From the NCBI GenBank assembly GCA_027574665.1, contig CM050654.1:24304722-24368721 (forward strand): a stretch of DNA of 64,000 bases, given 5' to 3'. Under the pieces are notes generated by a model. That model was not told the origin of the DNA and did not search any database. It was given only the letters and a program-made list of their open reading frames with translations. This document shows positions 12,101 to 22,945 of the stretch, one piece after another. The translations under genes and the position numbers were made by a program. Each line of letters starts with the position of its first letter. Positions within the stretch are counted from its first letter, which is position 1. This stretch comes from Rhynochetos jubatus (taxonomy: Eukaryota; Chordata; Aves; Eurypygiformes; Rhynochetidae).

Positions 12101-15100
12101 GGCAGGTGAGACAGCTCTCAGTGAATGGATTTGAAGGACTAAATGTGGGGGTTTAGAAATGGAGGATTTGCCATAGTGTATTACAGCCAAAGTCCATCAT
12201 GAAAATACCTCAAGTTTGTCAGTAGCTATCAGAAAACACATTGGACAAAGGTGTATGAAAATCATAGTAACAATCAAAAACAAGCTGAGTGAGAAGAATT
12301 GCGTCAATTAAGACTAGATCTGTTTTACAAAATCTGTGCTTCCTGAAGTTTTCTTTTGGTGATCTTAACCTAAGGCATTTCATCTCGGTATAATTGAATT
12401 GCACACACGTCATCAGACTGGCATGAGTTTTCTTTTTTTTTCTTCCCAGCTGTGGATTAATGTAGTTAGACAATGTCTTCTCTGTGAACTATGAATTATC
12501 AGCCAGTAGATACTGAGACTAAAATGAAGAGCAAGGACTGTTTTTATTATAATCAAACAGCTTAATTGAGTTTGGGACATTTATTTTGGGTTAAACAGAG
12601 TGGCAGGAAAAACTGTAGGGAAAGCTGAACCTGCCTGTACTAAAATTTGCCCTAAATATGAATTCTTTTACAAGGACTGGATAGCTGCAGCGGACTCGCC
12701 TATATGTTAAAAATATACATGATTCATTTCAATTGGTCTTTTAAGTTTTTTAAAATCATATTTTTCTTCTTGCTGCACTGTTTTTTGGCAGTGTAAAGAT
12801 CATAGGTTTTATTTGATTATATTTTGGTAATCTGTTAAATGAGACTGGGTCACCTTGCAGCATGCAACATTTCACTTCACTGCTAAAACTTAATGCCATC
12901 TTTTTATCTTTCACTGAGTGGATGTCAGAGGACATAACATTAATATAAGACAGGCAACTCTAATATTTCATGAATGGCCTTTAAAAAAATCCTCAAAAAA
13001 CAAACCTAGGAATTAAAAATTGACACTAGGCTAGTGAATTTAGTCACCTTTCTTGAACGTTGAATGGTTTTCCATTTATGTATCTCATCTATTACAAAAC
13101 CTATTCTTTCTCAGGCAAGGCTATTAAAAAAGCACAGGTGGCTTCCTCAGATTGAATATATTGTTTTTCTCTTGGGGTGGGGGGCTGGAAAAATTTCCAT
13201 GAAAAAGTGGTCAAGAACTGAAGATAATACTCCAGTATAAGGTTGGTAGCTTTTAGTGGGTTGGAGTTCACTATTAAAATCTGGGAGGCCTGGGATTTTG
13301 TGCTTCTTTGTAATTTTTTACTTTACTTTTTGTGCCCTAAAAATTAGTCTATACTTTCCAGCTCTGTAGGGATGTCAGGTAGGTTAAATCAAGCTATTAC
13401 AAAGTGTTCTAAAAAAGTGCATAATATTAGTAAATTATAGGGCCTTTGCCTGCATGTTCTTATACACTGCATTTATCAAATGTATTATTCAAAAATCACG
13501 TGACAGTATATACAGATGTGCATAGCTGTGTGTACATTTATAATTTTTTGTTATATATCTACAAAAAATATTTAGAAGTTTCAAGATGTTAGGTTAGATA
13601 CAGCTTGTTGTTGCAATGTCCCCGCATGCTAATTTTTATCTGTGGTAGAAGACACATAATGCTTACTGTTAAAACATGCAAGGATGATGCATTTTTTGCA
13701 TTCACTGATACCTGGTAGGAAAACTCAAGTTAAACTTTTGAACATTAGAAATTTCAGTGTGTAATCCTGCACTGAACTAATTGTGCCATTAGATTAAAGC
13801 ATAAGAGAGAGGGGGATGACTATGGTGGTGTTCAGAAGTTATCTATCTATGAACTGAAATTATCATGACGTTGTCTGGATGATTTAGTGAGAGAATGTAT
13901 TCATGTTTCAACTCTAAATATTCATCTCCAAAACTGGATTAAGCTACTAGTGAAACACAGTATCGAATTTGTACGTAGTAGTTTCAGACAACAACAGTGA
14001 AAGAGACCTCTAAGATCATCAGTCCAGGCATATACCATGTCATATTATCTCTTCCCTAAATTTCTTTAGCTCCATGAATTTATGGACCTCCATGCTTAGC
14101 ATTGATTTTCTCCACAAAATGTGTATTTTATTTGGCAAAAACAAGTGTTAATAAGTTCACCTATATTAGCATAATAGAATTCTAGAAATTACTTCCTAGA
14201 CATACCGGTTAGATAAACAGTTTGGTAGAGTTAATGCATTTCTAGTTTCTAAAATAAGTATGCAAAGAACTGTCAGCAGTCACTTCCCTCCCTGCAGTTC
14301 TGCTGTCTTTTAAGTACAGAAAAAAATGCAGATCTGCCCCCAGTGTTGGCACACCACACCACCCCCACCCCCTCCTGGAATTAGGTGGTTTTAACAGACT
14401 CCTCAATTTCTTTATAAAACCTTGGCTAAAATAGGTGGCTTTCCAGACAGATTTTGTGAACAAATAGTGACCTTTACCACAATCAAATGACACTGTTAAA
14501 TTTCCTCAGCCCTTTAGGTTCAATAACTGCTTTGTTTATTTTGGTTATTAATGTGGGTTCTTTTTAATTCACATATGCAAATGTAAAATCTGTCACTGTA
14601 TGACAATATGTAGATTTGTGGCAGTCCCAAGAGGACCTTGGGTCCGTAAACCAGTGGCTTTATTATGTAATGCTGCATAAATGCTGTATTTTCATCTGTG
14701 ACAGATATAATCTTGAACCTGTATTTTTCATGTTACTTAACTGTTTCAGAACATCATGTGTGAGAGAACGCATCAAAATGGAAATTGCTTCTACAGAGGC
14801 AGCAATAAATATTGGTTGGGTATATTGCATTGTTGGGCTCCATGTGTTTTAGGATGTTCTCAATTCTCTTGCCCTAATCAACACTGTAAATACACGCTGC
14901 ATTTCCTGGTCATCCATTTGTTGGATTAACAATTTGGACCTTGCAGTTTCTACCATACATTTTGATTCTTTAGTGTATATAGTCATGGTTATTTAAGAGC
15001 ATCCCCATACAAAATTACTCTAAACCTGCATGTGTTTTCCAGTTATTCAAAGACAGGCAAGTTATGCAAATTCTGTGCATTATATGTTAGGTTAACTGGT

Positions 15101-15603
15101 AGTTATTTGAAGATTAACTAGTTAAAAAGCTGAGAAAAAAATCTTTACATTCATGCAAAAGTCTGTATCCCTAAAAAATATCATTAAAAATTTGCCATCT
15201 CATTTAAACATTGGGAGGGGTTTGTTGTGTTGTGTTCTGCTTTAAAAAAAGTTACTTACCATATAACCTTCAGCAGAGATTAAAATCGTTTATAGTGCAT
15301 TATTGAAATACATCAATATTTTCAGTGATATATGATGTAAAAAAAAAAGCAAAGGACAAATATGTCTGATTCTGACATTTTTGTGCAGAAGCTTTTAGAC
15401 AAAGTCGTTGGCATATAGCTGCTATTGAATATTCCCTTAAAGGATTTTGCTTAAGTCATTTCTCCTTTAAAGTCTTTATAAACATGTAGTTCATGTCCCA
15501 TTTTTTATCTACTCTCTGCTTTATGCATTGAGTTAGAATAGAATCAATCATAGTTCCCCACCTTGTCTTTCAAGTGAGCATAGTACTGTGATGGCCACGT
15601 ACC
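6111..15603. other. Long non-coding stretch
   Basis: No gene or confident repeat is recognised. Homopolymers occur at 7632-7647 (A16) and 9259-9272 (T14), and G/T-rich tracts at about 7329-7353 and 11481-11520. A faint SINE-like phrase lies near 6650-6790. A mildly GC-rich patch at about 8570-8690 has no recognised content. The open frames are all short and unrecognised. Confidence 0.55.
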
Positions 15604-18600
15604 TTATTTAGTTTTAGGGCCCTTTATTGTGTCAGTGATACCACTGTGTTTCCTGTGGAGCCTGAGTACCCTTATGAATGACTTTCCAGCACCAGACGTA
15701 GTATATACCAATTTTCTATTGTATACTTTCCCCTGTGGATCAATATGGATTTTAATTAACATCCTAACAAAATTATAGTTATGCTCAAAGGTCTCTCTCC
15801 CCTTGTATCTTGCCAGGAACTTGGTCTTGAGCAAGTTCCTATCATAGTAGACATTGTCAAGAACAGACATAATTGAAATCCCTTTTCATTTATCCTGAGG
15901 CAAAGACATTTTTCTTTTCTTTCTTTCCTCTTCAGTAGATATGCACAGAAGTTTGCTAACTGGGGGGATGGAGCTGCAAGCCTACTATAAACATCAAAGG
16001 TGACTTGATACAGAGATTCTTGGAAGAAGTTTCCACCATACTTGGAGTGTCGTGACACTGTTTCATTCAAAAGCTTTTCCACATTGCATTACATTAATAA
16101 CCTCCTTGCAGGTTTCTTGGCAGATGAGGAGAAAGGGAGGCCTTCAGTAGAAAGTTGGATGATGATTTTGAATGAATGAGGATGAAGATGAACTGTTAGC
16201 CTTAAAGCTTGTATGAGGTAGTCAGAACACGAAGAGCTGTGAAGTAGGTCAGTACTTTTGTCTTTTTACATCGGTTGCTCTGCAGAACTGCATTTACAAA
16301 TGTTTAGCTTATATTCACACATAGCACGGATATTTCTGTGTCTCCTCCTTGACTGTACACTATCTTAGATTATTTTCTGTTGTTTTATCCCTTCTGTCAT
16401 GTAGCTTTCGAAATCTCTTTTGCTAATAAGCATCTGATAGATCTCACCAGGAGTCTTGGCTTCATCTGTAGACTTTCTTCTTTCTAACAATTCTGCCTAC
16501 AGTACATACTGTTCACAGGGTAGATCTCGCATATTGCTGTTCAGCTGCCAGGCTCTTGAGTAATAAACCCTGCGTTTCATTTCTGAATTAGTATAAATTA
16601 TGATTTTAGGAGTGTTCTTCCCCTGACAGAAGACAGAGTCCAATGCCACCTCCTTGACCATGGCTGAAGACTGCACAGCAGTCTGGGAAACGAGTTAGTC
16701 ACTGATCACTCAGTTTCTTCGGATGTTTGCAAAACATATGCTTTATCTGACAGTTTCTTTTTGAAGTGGAAGAGCTTTATAGTCCTCTGTCTGGTTCTTT
16801 TGCATGGGGTTTAGGAACTTGGTCATTAGTTCCACAATGCTATTTCTTTCCAAGGTTCTGTAAGAGTAGTACTAAAAAAGCAAGTTAGCATTCAACACAA
16901 TTTCAAATTATATGCAACTAGCCTAATAGTGATTTTTCTTACTCAGTCCAGCTAGACTTTGAGATATTTTGCACTGTAACTTAGACTTAAGGAGTTGAAT
17001 CCAATATTAATCAAGCCAGAAAGCCTATGTTCTCTGACTGGATTGTGTTTTGATGTTCAGTTGTCTAAATGTTGCAGTATTGTTACTTGCCCAAGGTTCC
17101 TTGGCAAGTAAGCAAAAGGTGAATTTGATATGTCTTGCCTTCTTCCTTTCTGAAACTGAAATAGGGTGCTCTATTCCTGCCATGTTACAGTACCCTGCAA
17201 TCCCAGGATGATCTTTTACATCCTTGAAGGGTTGCAACTAATATTTCCCTCTGTGAACACACAGAACACTTGCAGTGGCAATGGGAATGAATCCCAAATG
17301 TTTATTAATAACATATATACATTATCTATTAATTTTTTTTTGTGTATGTTCTTTGGTAGCACTTTAAAAATTACCACCACTTGCCCATATTGATTACAGA
17401 AAGTAGCGATATTGCTGTGGAATGGATGGAATTGGAATCTAACTAGGCATCTTTTTCAGTATCTGTATTATTATTGTCCATTAAATCCATTACTCTGTTA
17501 CTTAGAACAACTTATACTTTTGCTTAATAAGTTGTCCTTTATCAGATATTACTGTCAGCTGTGCTGTATCTAGTACAAACACTGCATATACACCATCACC
17601 AGCTTAAATGTCATTTTATTAGGAGCTGCTGTCTCAGCAAAATGAGAACATTAACCTAAAAGAAGTGTATTTTTTTTCCAAGCAATGTAAACAAATCTAT
17701 CCTTCTTAGAGCTGCAGTGTCAATATTTTGTACTGCCTGTGTTGACTTATTCATTGTGGGTTTTGGCATATGGGACAACTTTGAAGATTCCATTTCTGGC
17801 CTTTCGTTTTAGGCCAGTTCAGGGTATTACTGGCCCGTACCTTAGATACTTTTCAGCCTCTGAGAATTTTCATATATACTTAAATGTATATTTTGAAATA
17901 ACTTAAAAATTCCTGTGTATTTAAACATAGTCCCATGTTGCAATGACAATTATTGCTTGGTGATATAGACAGTGGGTATTCCAGAAAGTTTGTTTCATTC
18001 TGGACAGAAGCTTTAGCAATTGATGTTGTCCAGGGTTCTAGGGAATATCTACAACTGCTAAAGTTTTTAACTGCTAAAGCTTGCAGATCTTCCACTAATT
18101 GCTGAAAAAAACCCCTGTGTGTCTACCTGGGAAAGAAAGAAAGTTTGCTGAGCATTTTTAGTCAAGGACAGTGATGGCTTATAACCCGTTTCAGTCGGTG
18201 CTGGATTCCTTTCAATACCAAAATGTCTTAAAGACTTATTAAATGGGTACTTTTTAGCTTTATTAAAGCTCAGGATAATTGTATGTTTAAATTATACCAT
18301 TGTAGGATCATTCTGCCAGTCATATTCTCTGTCGCACACCTGTAGAAAATATAAAGGGTTTCTGATGCAAATCCTAACAAAAAGATGAGACATTGATTGA
18401 CTTATCAAAGACTTGATAAGAAAAATTTTTTGTCAGGTGTAAGTCAGCAATGGATTTAGATGAGAAGGTCTTTACATATGTTCTTCATTCCAAAGCATTA
18501 TTATACCTTTTGTTTGTCTGGTAGAGCCAATCAATAACAGCCTCACCATGAAATCAGCTTTTTAAGTTAACTTCTTACTGACATTTTATTGCTTCCACAC

Positions 18601-19335
18601 TCTAGAACATACATGTTTGTTTAGCTTTAGCCTTTGAAAATTCTGGTGTTTGTGCTGAACTTTCTGGCCATGCTCCTTTGCTTTTCACGCCAGTCCAGTT
18701 CAAAATGATATTACGCAAGGAAAAATTGTTTTCTCTATTATGTCATCAAAGTTGTCTGGTTGGAGAAAGTGCCAAAAAACCCCAAACCAAAAACAACAGC
18801 AAAAAATATTCTTTAGGAAGATGTTTACTGCTTCTGTGAATGATTCTTCTTGGCTAGTGTCACTATGGTCATTTCTTTGTCCCTACCATACACGTTCCAT
18901 GGATTCTTGCTGATTGTCTGCAAAATAATGCAATTGTTGCCTTTTTCCCTGTTTGCTAACTTGTGTATTTCCACATGATAATTATCAAAGCAAATACAAC
19001 TCCAAGAGGTGTTTTTGTTAAATTCCAGCTTGAATTGTCCTGTCCAATGCCTCTTGTAACATTTCTTGTAATGACTTGAATCCTTTCTAATGTTGAAAGG
19101 CTATTGACTTCTGTAAGTATCCATCCCTTCCATCAGACAATTCTTGCTTTCAGTAATGTCCACTAAACTGCATGGTTGCCTCTTTCAATCCAAGATCAAT
19201 GCTAAATCGACTTCTTTCTGGTTTCAGTTTGAACAGTTACGTCACTTGTTTTCCTTTATCACACAAGTGTAAAGAACAGCGTTCTTCAAATTCTGGAATA
19301 AGTTCATAGCCACCTTCAATTGAATTTATTGAAAG
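15604..19335 (-). pseudogene. Eroded protein-coding-like stretch, P-loop-like motif
   Basis: On the minus strand, several segments read like real protein but are broken by stops. From about 19329 down to 18808 one frame runs for 174 codons with no indel and seven stop codons, and its composition is mixed, charged and protein-like. A shorter segment lies at 18506-18560. Near the low-coordinate end, a 108-residue frame (15756-16082) contains F-D-V-Y-S-R-L-A-A-P-S and passes, through a frameshift, into an 88-residue frame (15604-15870) with T-T-S-G-A-G-K-S at 15679-15702, a Walker A-like P-loop. Lack of clear introns over 3.7 kb suggests one very large exon or a retrocopy. The style reminds me of RNF213-type giant AAA+ ubiquitin ligases, which have one huge exon; this is a guess from memory. 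A GT/CA-rich tract at 18772-18807 and a MIR-like piece at 17075-17200 interrupt it. Confidence 0.42.
17075..17200 (+). repeat. Possible MIR-like SINE tail
   Basis: ACTTGCCCAAGG at about 17086-17097, followed by a GGCAAGTAAG block, an ATTTGATATGTCTTGCC block and GTGCTCTATTCC...TGTTACA (17165-17189), parallels the MIR tail (acttgcccaaggtc..agtaagtggcag..tctgtct..gctctatcca). It lies inside the eroded coding-like stretch. The match is partial. An alternative is that part of it belongs to the decayed reading frame itself. Confidence 0.33.
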
Positions 19336-19378
19336 CTGATTGGTGTGCCCAGTGCTTCAGAGGCTGTTATCTGAAGCA

Positions 19379-19568
19379 CATAGAATCATAGAATGGTTTG
19401 AGTTGGGAAGGACCTTAAAACCATCTAGTTCCAACCCCCCTGCCATGGGCAGGGACACCCTCCACTAGACCAGGTTGCTCAAAGCCTTTTCCAGCCTGGC
19501 CTTGAAGCCAGCCAGGGATGGGGCATCCACAGCTTCTCTGGGCAACCTGTTCCAGTGCTTCATGACTA
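19379..19568 (-). mobile_element. CR1 LINE, 5'-truncated 3' tail
   Basis: The + strand shows the reverse complement of a CR1 3' end. Two copies of the 8-bp terminal unit CATAGAAT lie at 19379-19394, followed by GGTTTGAGTTGGGAAGGACC, the AACCCCCCTGCCATGGGCAG block and the GGGCATCCACAGCTTCTCTG / CTGTTCCAGTGCTTC block. This is one of the commonest bird repeats. The copy is about 190 bp, cut at its 5' side near 19568 as is usual for CR1, and carries no coding capacity. The low divergence compared with the other repeats here suggests it is among the younger insertions. It sits at the edge of the eroded coding-like stretch. Confidence 0.94.
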
Positions 19569-22500
19569 CCTTTCTCTTTTGCTGTCACCTTTGTCCTGCA
19601 AATAGAGAATTTCCTATTCAGTATTTTGGGAAGTAAAATTTGGTTGAGCAACGTATTTGCTCTATTTTGTGGGGGTGTTTTACTTATCTTCCTTTCACTC
19701 CTGTATGACAAAGTAGTGAGATTTCATCATCTGACATGCACATGAGATAATCCACTTTATTCTGTATTTTTCTCCAAAATGAGAGTTCCTTAGTACTCCT
19801 GCAGATAACCTATTTGAAGGGACATATTAAAGAAACAAGAAAGGACTCTACAAAGGTGAATTCCATGGTATCACTGTTTTCCTGTAGTCTTATCACCACT
19901 TGTAAGCCCATTATCATTGTCTCAGTAGTCCAGTGACAATCTTGGCATGCGAGGGAAAGTTTCCATTAGTTTCTGTCTTTCCCTAATGGTAGCCTGCCAC
20001 AGTAACAGCAAAAGTTATTTTGCTGGCTTTGCTTTACCTAAAGGTCTTTACTTTAATTTGATCACCCACCTGTCACTGATTCTGTAGACCTTAAGCCAGA
20101 AATACCTGACAAAATGTGGACATGAAGGATCCCTGGGTCTGGGTCCAAGCATATTGAATATTATTCCGTACAATCCTGCTGTTACTTAGTGTGGTCCTTA
20201 CCAGTGCTTGTGTGGCTAGGTACACAATCTTTCTTCAGCTGACCTGGAAACAAAGAATTGAAGTAGACCCTGAATACTGAGATTATGTTGCTGTTAATTT
20301 GTTAATCAAAATCCCTCCGTTTATTGACATATCATCTGCAAAACTTCAGATATTAGGTGGCTTTTTGTGATGCCCTTTTCTAGGAATTCTGGAGCTGACC
20401 TCGCTCTTCAATACAAGTATTAAAAAAACCACAGCCCATATATAACAAAAAAAATCTTATATGGACTGTAAAGAAGATGTATTCAGTATTAAAGGCTAGA
20501 ACTATAGAGAGTTTAAACATTCTTTGTCCATGCTAGAATGACAACACATTAGTTGAATGGTTCAGAGAGCTTGATTTTTAAAAAGCAGCTTTTTTTTTTC
20601 TTGTAAAAGTCCAGTTGCCTCTTGTGGATGTAGTTAGAGCCATCTAAGAAGGTCCTGCTTCAACCATTAGTTATTTCTCTCAACTGGAAGTTGAAGAAAA
20701 GTACCACAGCTGAGGTAAAGGAAACTTTAACCTGAGGTGTTTTGCTTTGCACTGATGCAGACAAAATTTCTCCTGTCTCGGGTGGGAAAGGTTGTCACCA
20801 ATGGAGGGGCAGATAATAGGAGTTGTGTGTGGTAAATTTTTGAAACAGTTGGTTCTGTAGCTCTGCTCACATCCTCAGTTTTAGACGAATTCTTTGTAAG
20901 GCTTTATGTTTTTTCCAAAATGAGAATGCCATAGGAGTTCTTCATTTATAAATGTTAGTTATCATGGTATTAACCAATGCAAAGTTATTATAAATCACAG
21001 ATTGGTATTAATGCTATTAGTGGTTCACTGTTAACACACGCTGTGTGTAAACAACATTTATATGTCTTTACTGGGGTTATACTCCTTAGTTATTGCATCT
21101 TATCTAACACAAAAGAATAAATTTTGTTTCATAGTGGTGACTTTCCGCTGTATTTTTTGTTCATTATTGTTTAACCAGGACAGAAAAAATCAACAGAAAT
21201 GGCATACGTGCATGTATGTACGTGTCTGTGTGTAAGTATCTGTATATACAATTATATACACTTGTATATTTTCCTACATTTCGCACATACATGCATGTAT
21301 GTGTACACATCTGTGTATGTGTATGCCAAGGCATCAAAGGTATAACTAAAAATCCATACAGTAATGTATGCATGAAACCTGTAAATTACAATGTATTACT
21401 GATTTTTAAAAAGCTTTTCTGGTGTTAAACCCAAAATCTACTAACCACATTCAGTATCACCTGTCAGTCCTCTGACATCAGTCCTCCAGTATCACCACCA
21501 TCAGTCTTCCTCCCTGTTCCCCATGAATTTAATGCTTAATGTGATTTTTTTTTCTTTTTTTTAATTTAAAATTGGAAAATTGTATCAGTTGCTAAAGCTA
21601 TTCAGTAAGAGGGTATTTCAAAAAGAAACGTAAATTGTAAAATTCAGCTGGGACACTTACTGAACTGTTCGTATTGTTTTGTCAAAAACTGATTTAAAAT
21701 GAACTAGAAAATTGCGGAACCACCGAAGTATGGGATGTGGGAAAGTTAATGTATTAAAGAAACACTATCATGTGAAGAAGTGGTGCCATTTTAAAAATGA
21801 TATTTTAAGAAATTCACTTATATAGAGAATAGGGCAAAATCATAATCCTTTATGAGCCCAATAAAGACTGCCTAGCTACTGCCACTTGATACAATACCTT
21901 TCTTATTGAACTTGGAAAAAATCTACTACGGAGGGTTTTTTTGTGCAATATAGGTTTAGTTGGCTTTTTAACTTAAAATGGAAGAATGGTCATACTGTGA
22001 TAAGTGTGCTTTGGACTGGTTGAGCTGGTGCATAGTACCCTGGACCAGCATGTACCTGCAGTAGTGTGCATACGAGTAGGGCTGGTGGCCCTGCAGTCAT
22101 GGAGCTTTGGTTTGACATGCTGGTGTTGCCAGTATAGCCAGTGCAATCTATGTGTGTTGGTAGTGGACTTATAGTAGTGCCCGTTTTGAAGACAGAAATA
22201 TGCTTTTCTCTTTTCAGCAAGATTTGGTGGTGTTATGTTTGCTTTAGAGACGGTCTGTGCAAGAAGCTGAAGAGGAAGTAAATCCTTCTCATTTTATTTG
22301 ATGTGGCTTCTTGTGACTGGCCCACTGTATAGGATGTTCATGTGGAGTTTTGGAAGATCAAAAAACGAGATGTCATTTTACTTTGGCTCACTTGTTAATA
22401 TTTGTTTAAATAGTTAACTCAGGCATGTAGAGTACAGACGAAAGATAAGAATGGTACGTATTTGTACTTTGCTTTGTATTTGTGTAGCTGGTGGTTCCTC

Positions 22501-22869
22501 TGAACACTACCTGGTGATAGTAAGACAGGGTAAAATATTTGCATTTCCTAGTCCTCTTACGGCATGATTCCTTTCTACTTCAGTCTGTTCTTACATGTCT
22601 TTATTCATGGTGTGCAAGTCTGTTTAATTCCTGGTAACCTACTGGGCTATAAAAAACTCATTATGGTGTGTTGGAAATACGGACTTTTTGCAAAGTTCAA
22701 ATGCAAAAGTGTTTTATAAGGACACCTGCCCTTAAAAGGAAAACCAACTTGAAATGATGTCCACCTGAAATTGTCATATCAAATGGTTTCAAGTAACACC
22801 TAGGATTATTGCATCTGAAGCATAATGATGAGGCTTTTTCCAGTTGGTTGGCTTTGCTTATTTGACAAT
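19569..22869. other. Non-coding stretch; possible outer pseudogene remnants
   Basis: On the minus strand between about 19570 and 20130, fragments with protein-like composition continue in the same direction as the eroded stretch below the CR1 copy, but are too broken to assign. Beyond that, the only feature is the TG/CA microsatellite at 21211-21320. A CTGG-rich patch occurs at about 22010-22160. Confidence 0.4.
21211..21320. repeat. Degenerate TG/CA-TA microsatellite with 20-bp palindrome
   Basis: Interrupted (TG)n, (CA)n and TATA units extend across about 110 bases. Inside is the perfect 20-bp palindrome CACATACATGCATGTATGTG at 21284-21303. The overlapping open frames on both strands here (rich in Y, V, C, T, H) are by-products of this repeat and not genes. 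Confidence 0.8.
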
Positions 22870-22945
22870 ATTTTAGACGAAATCCAAGTCCTGTCAGTGT
22901 TGGTAGCAAAATTCCCATTGACTTCAGTGGACTCTGAGTTTAAGT
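22870..22945. repeat. Old amniote interspersed repeat fragment
   Basis: The phrase CCCATTGACTTCAGTGGACTC at about 22915-22935 matches the very common amniote repeat phrase 'cccattgacttcaatgggag'. The flanking AAGTCCTGTCAGTG and TTTAAGTCC blocks fit the same family. It is one of at least two or three such remnants in the window. The family name is not assigned. Confidence 0.5.

Noticed and set aside
21164-21428. Open frames on both strands rich in Y, V, C, H and T.
   Set aside because: Produced by the TG/CA microsatellite.
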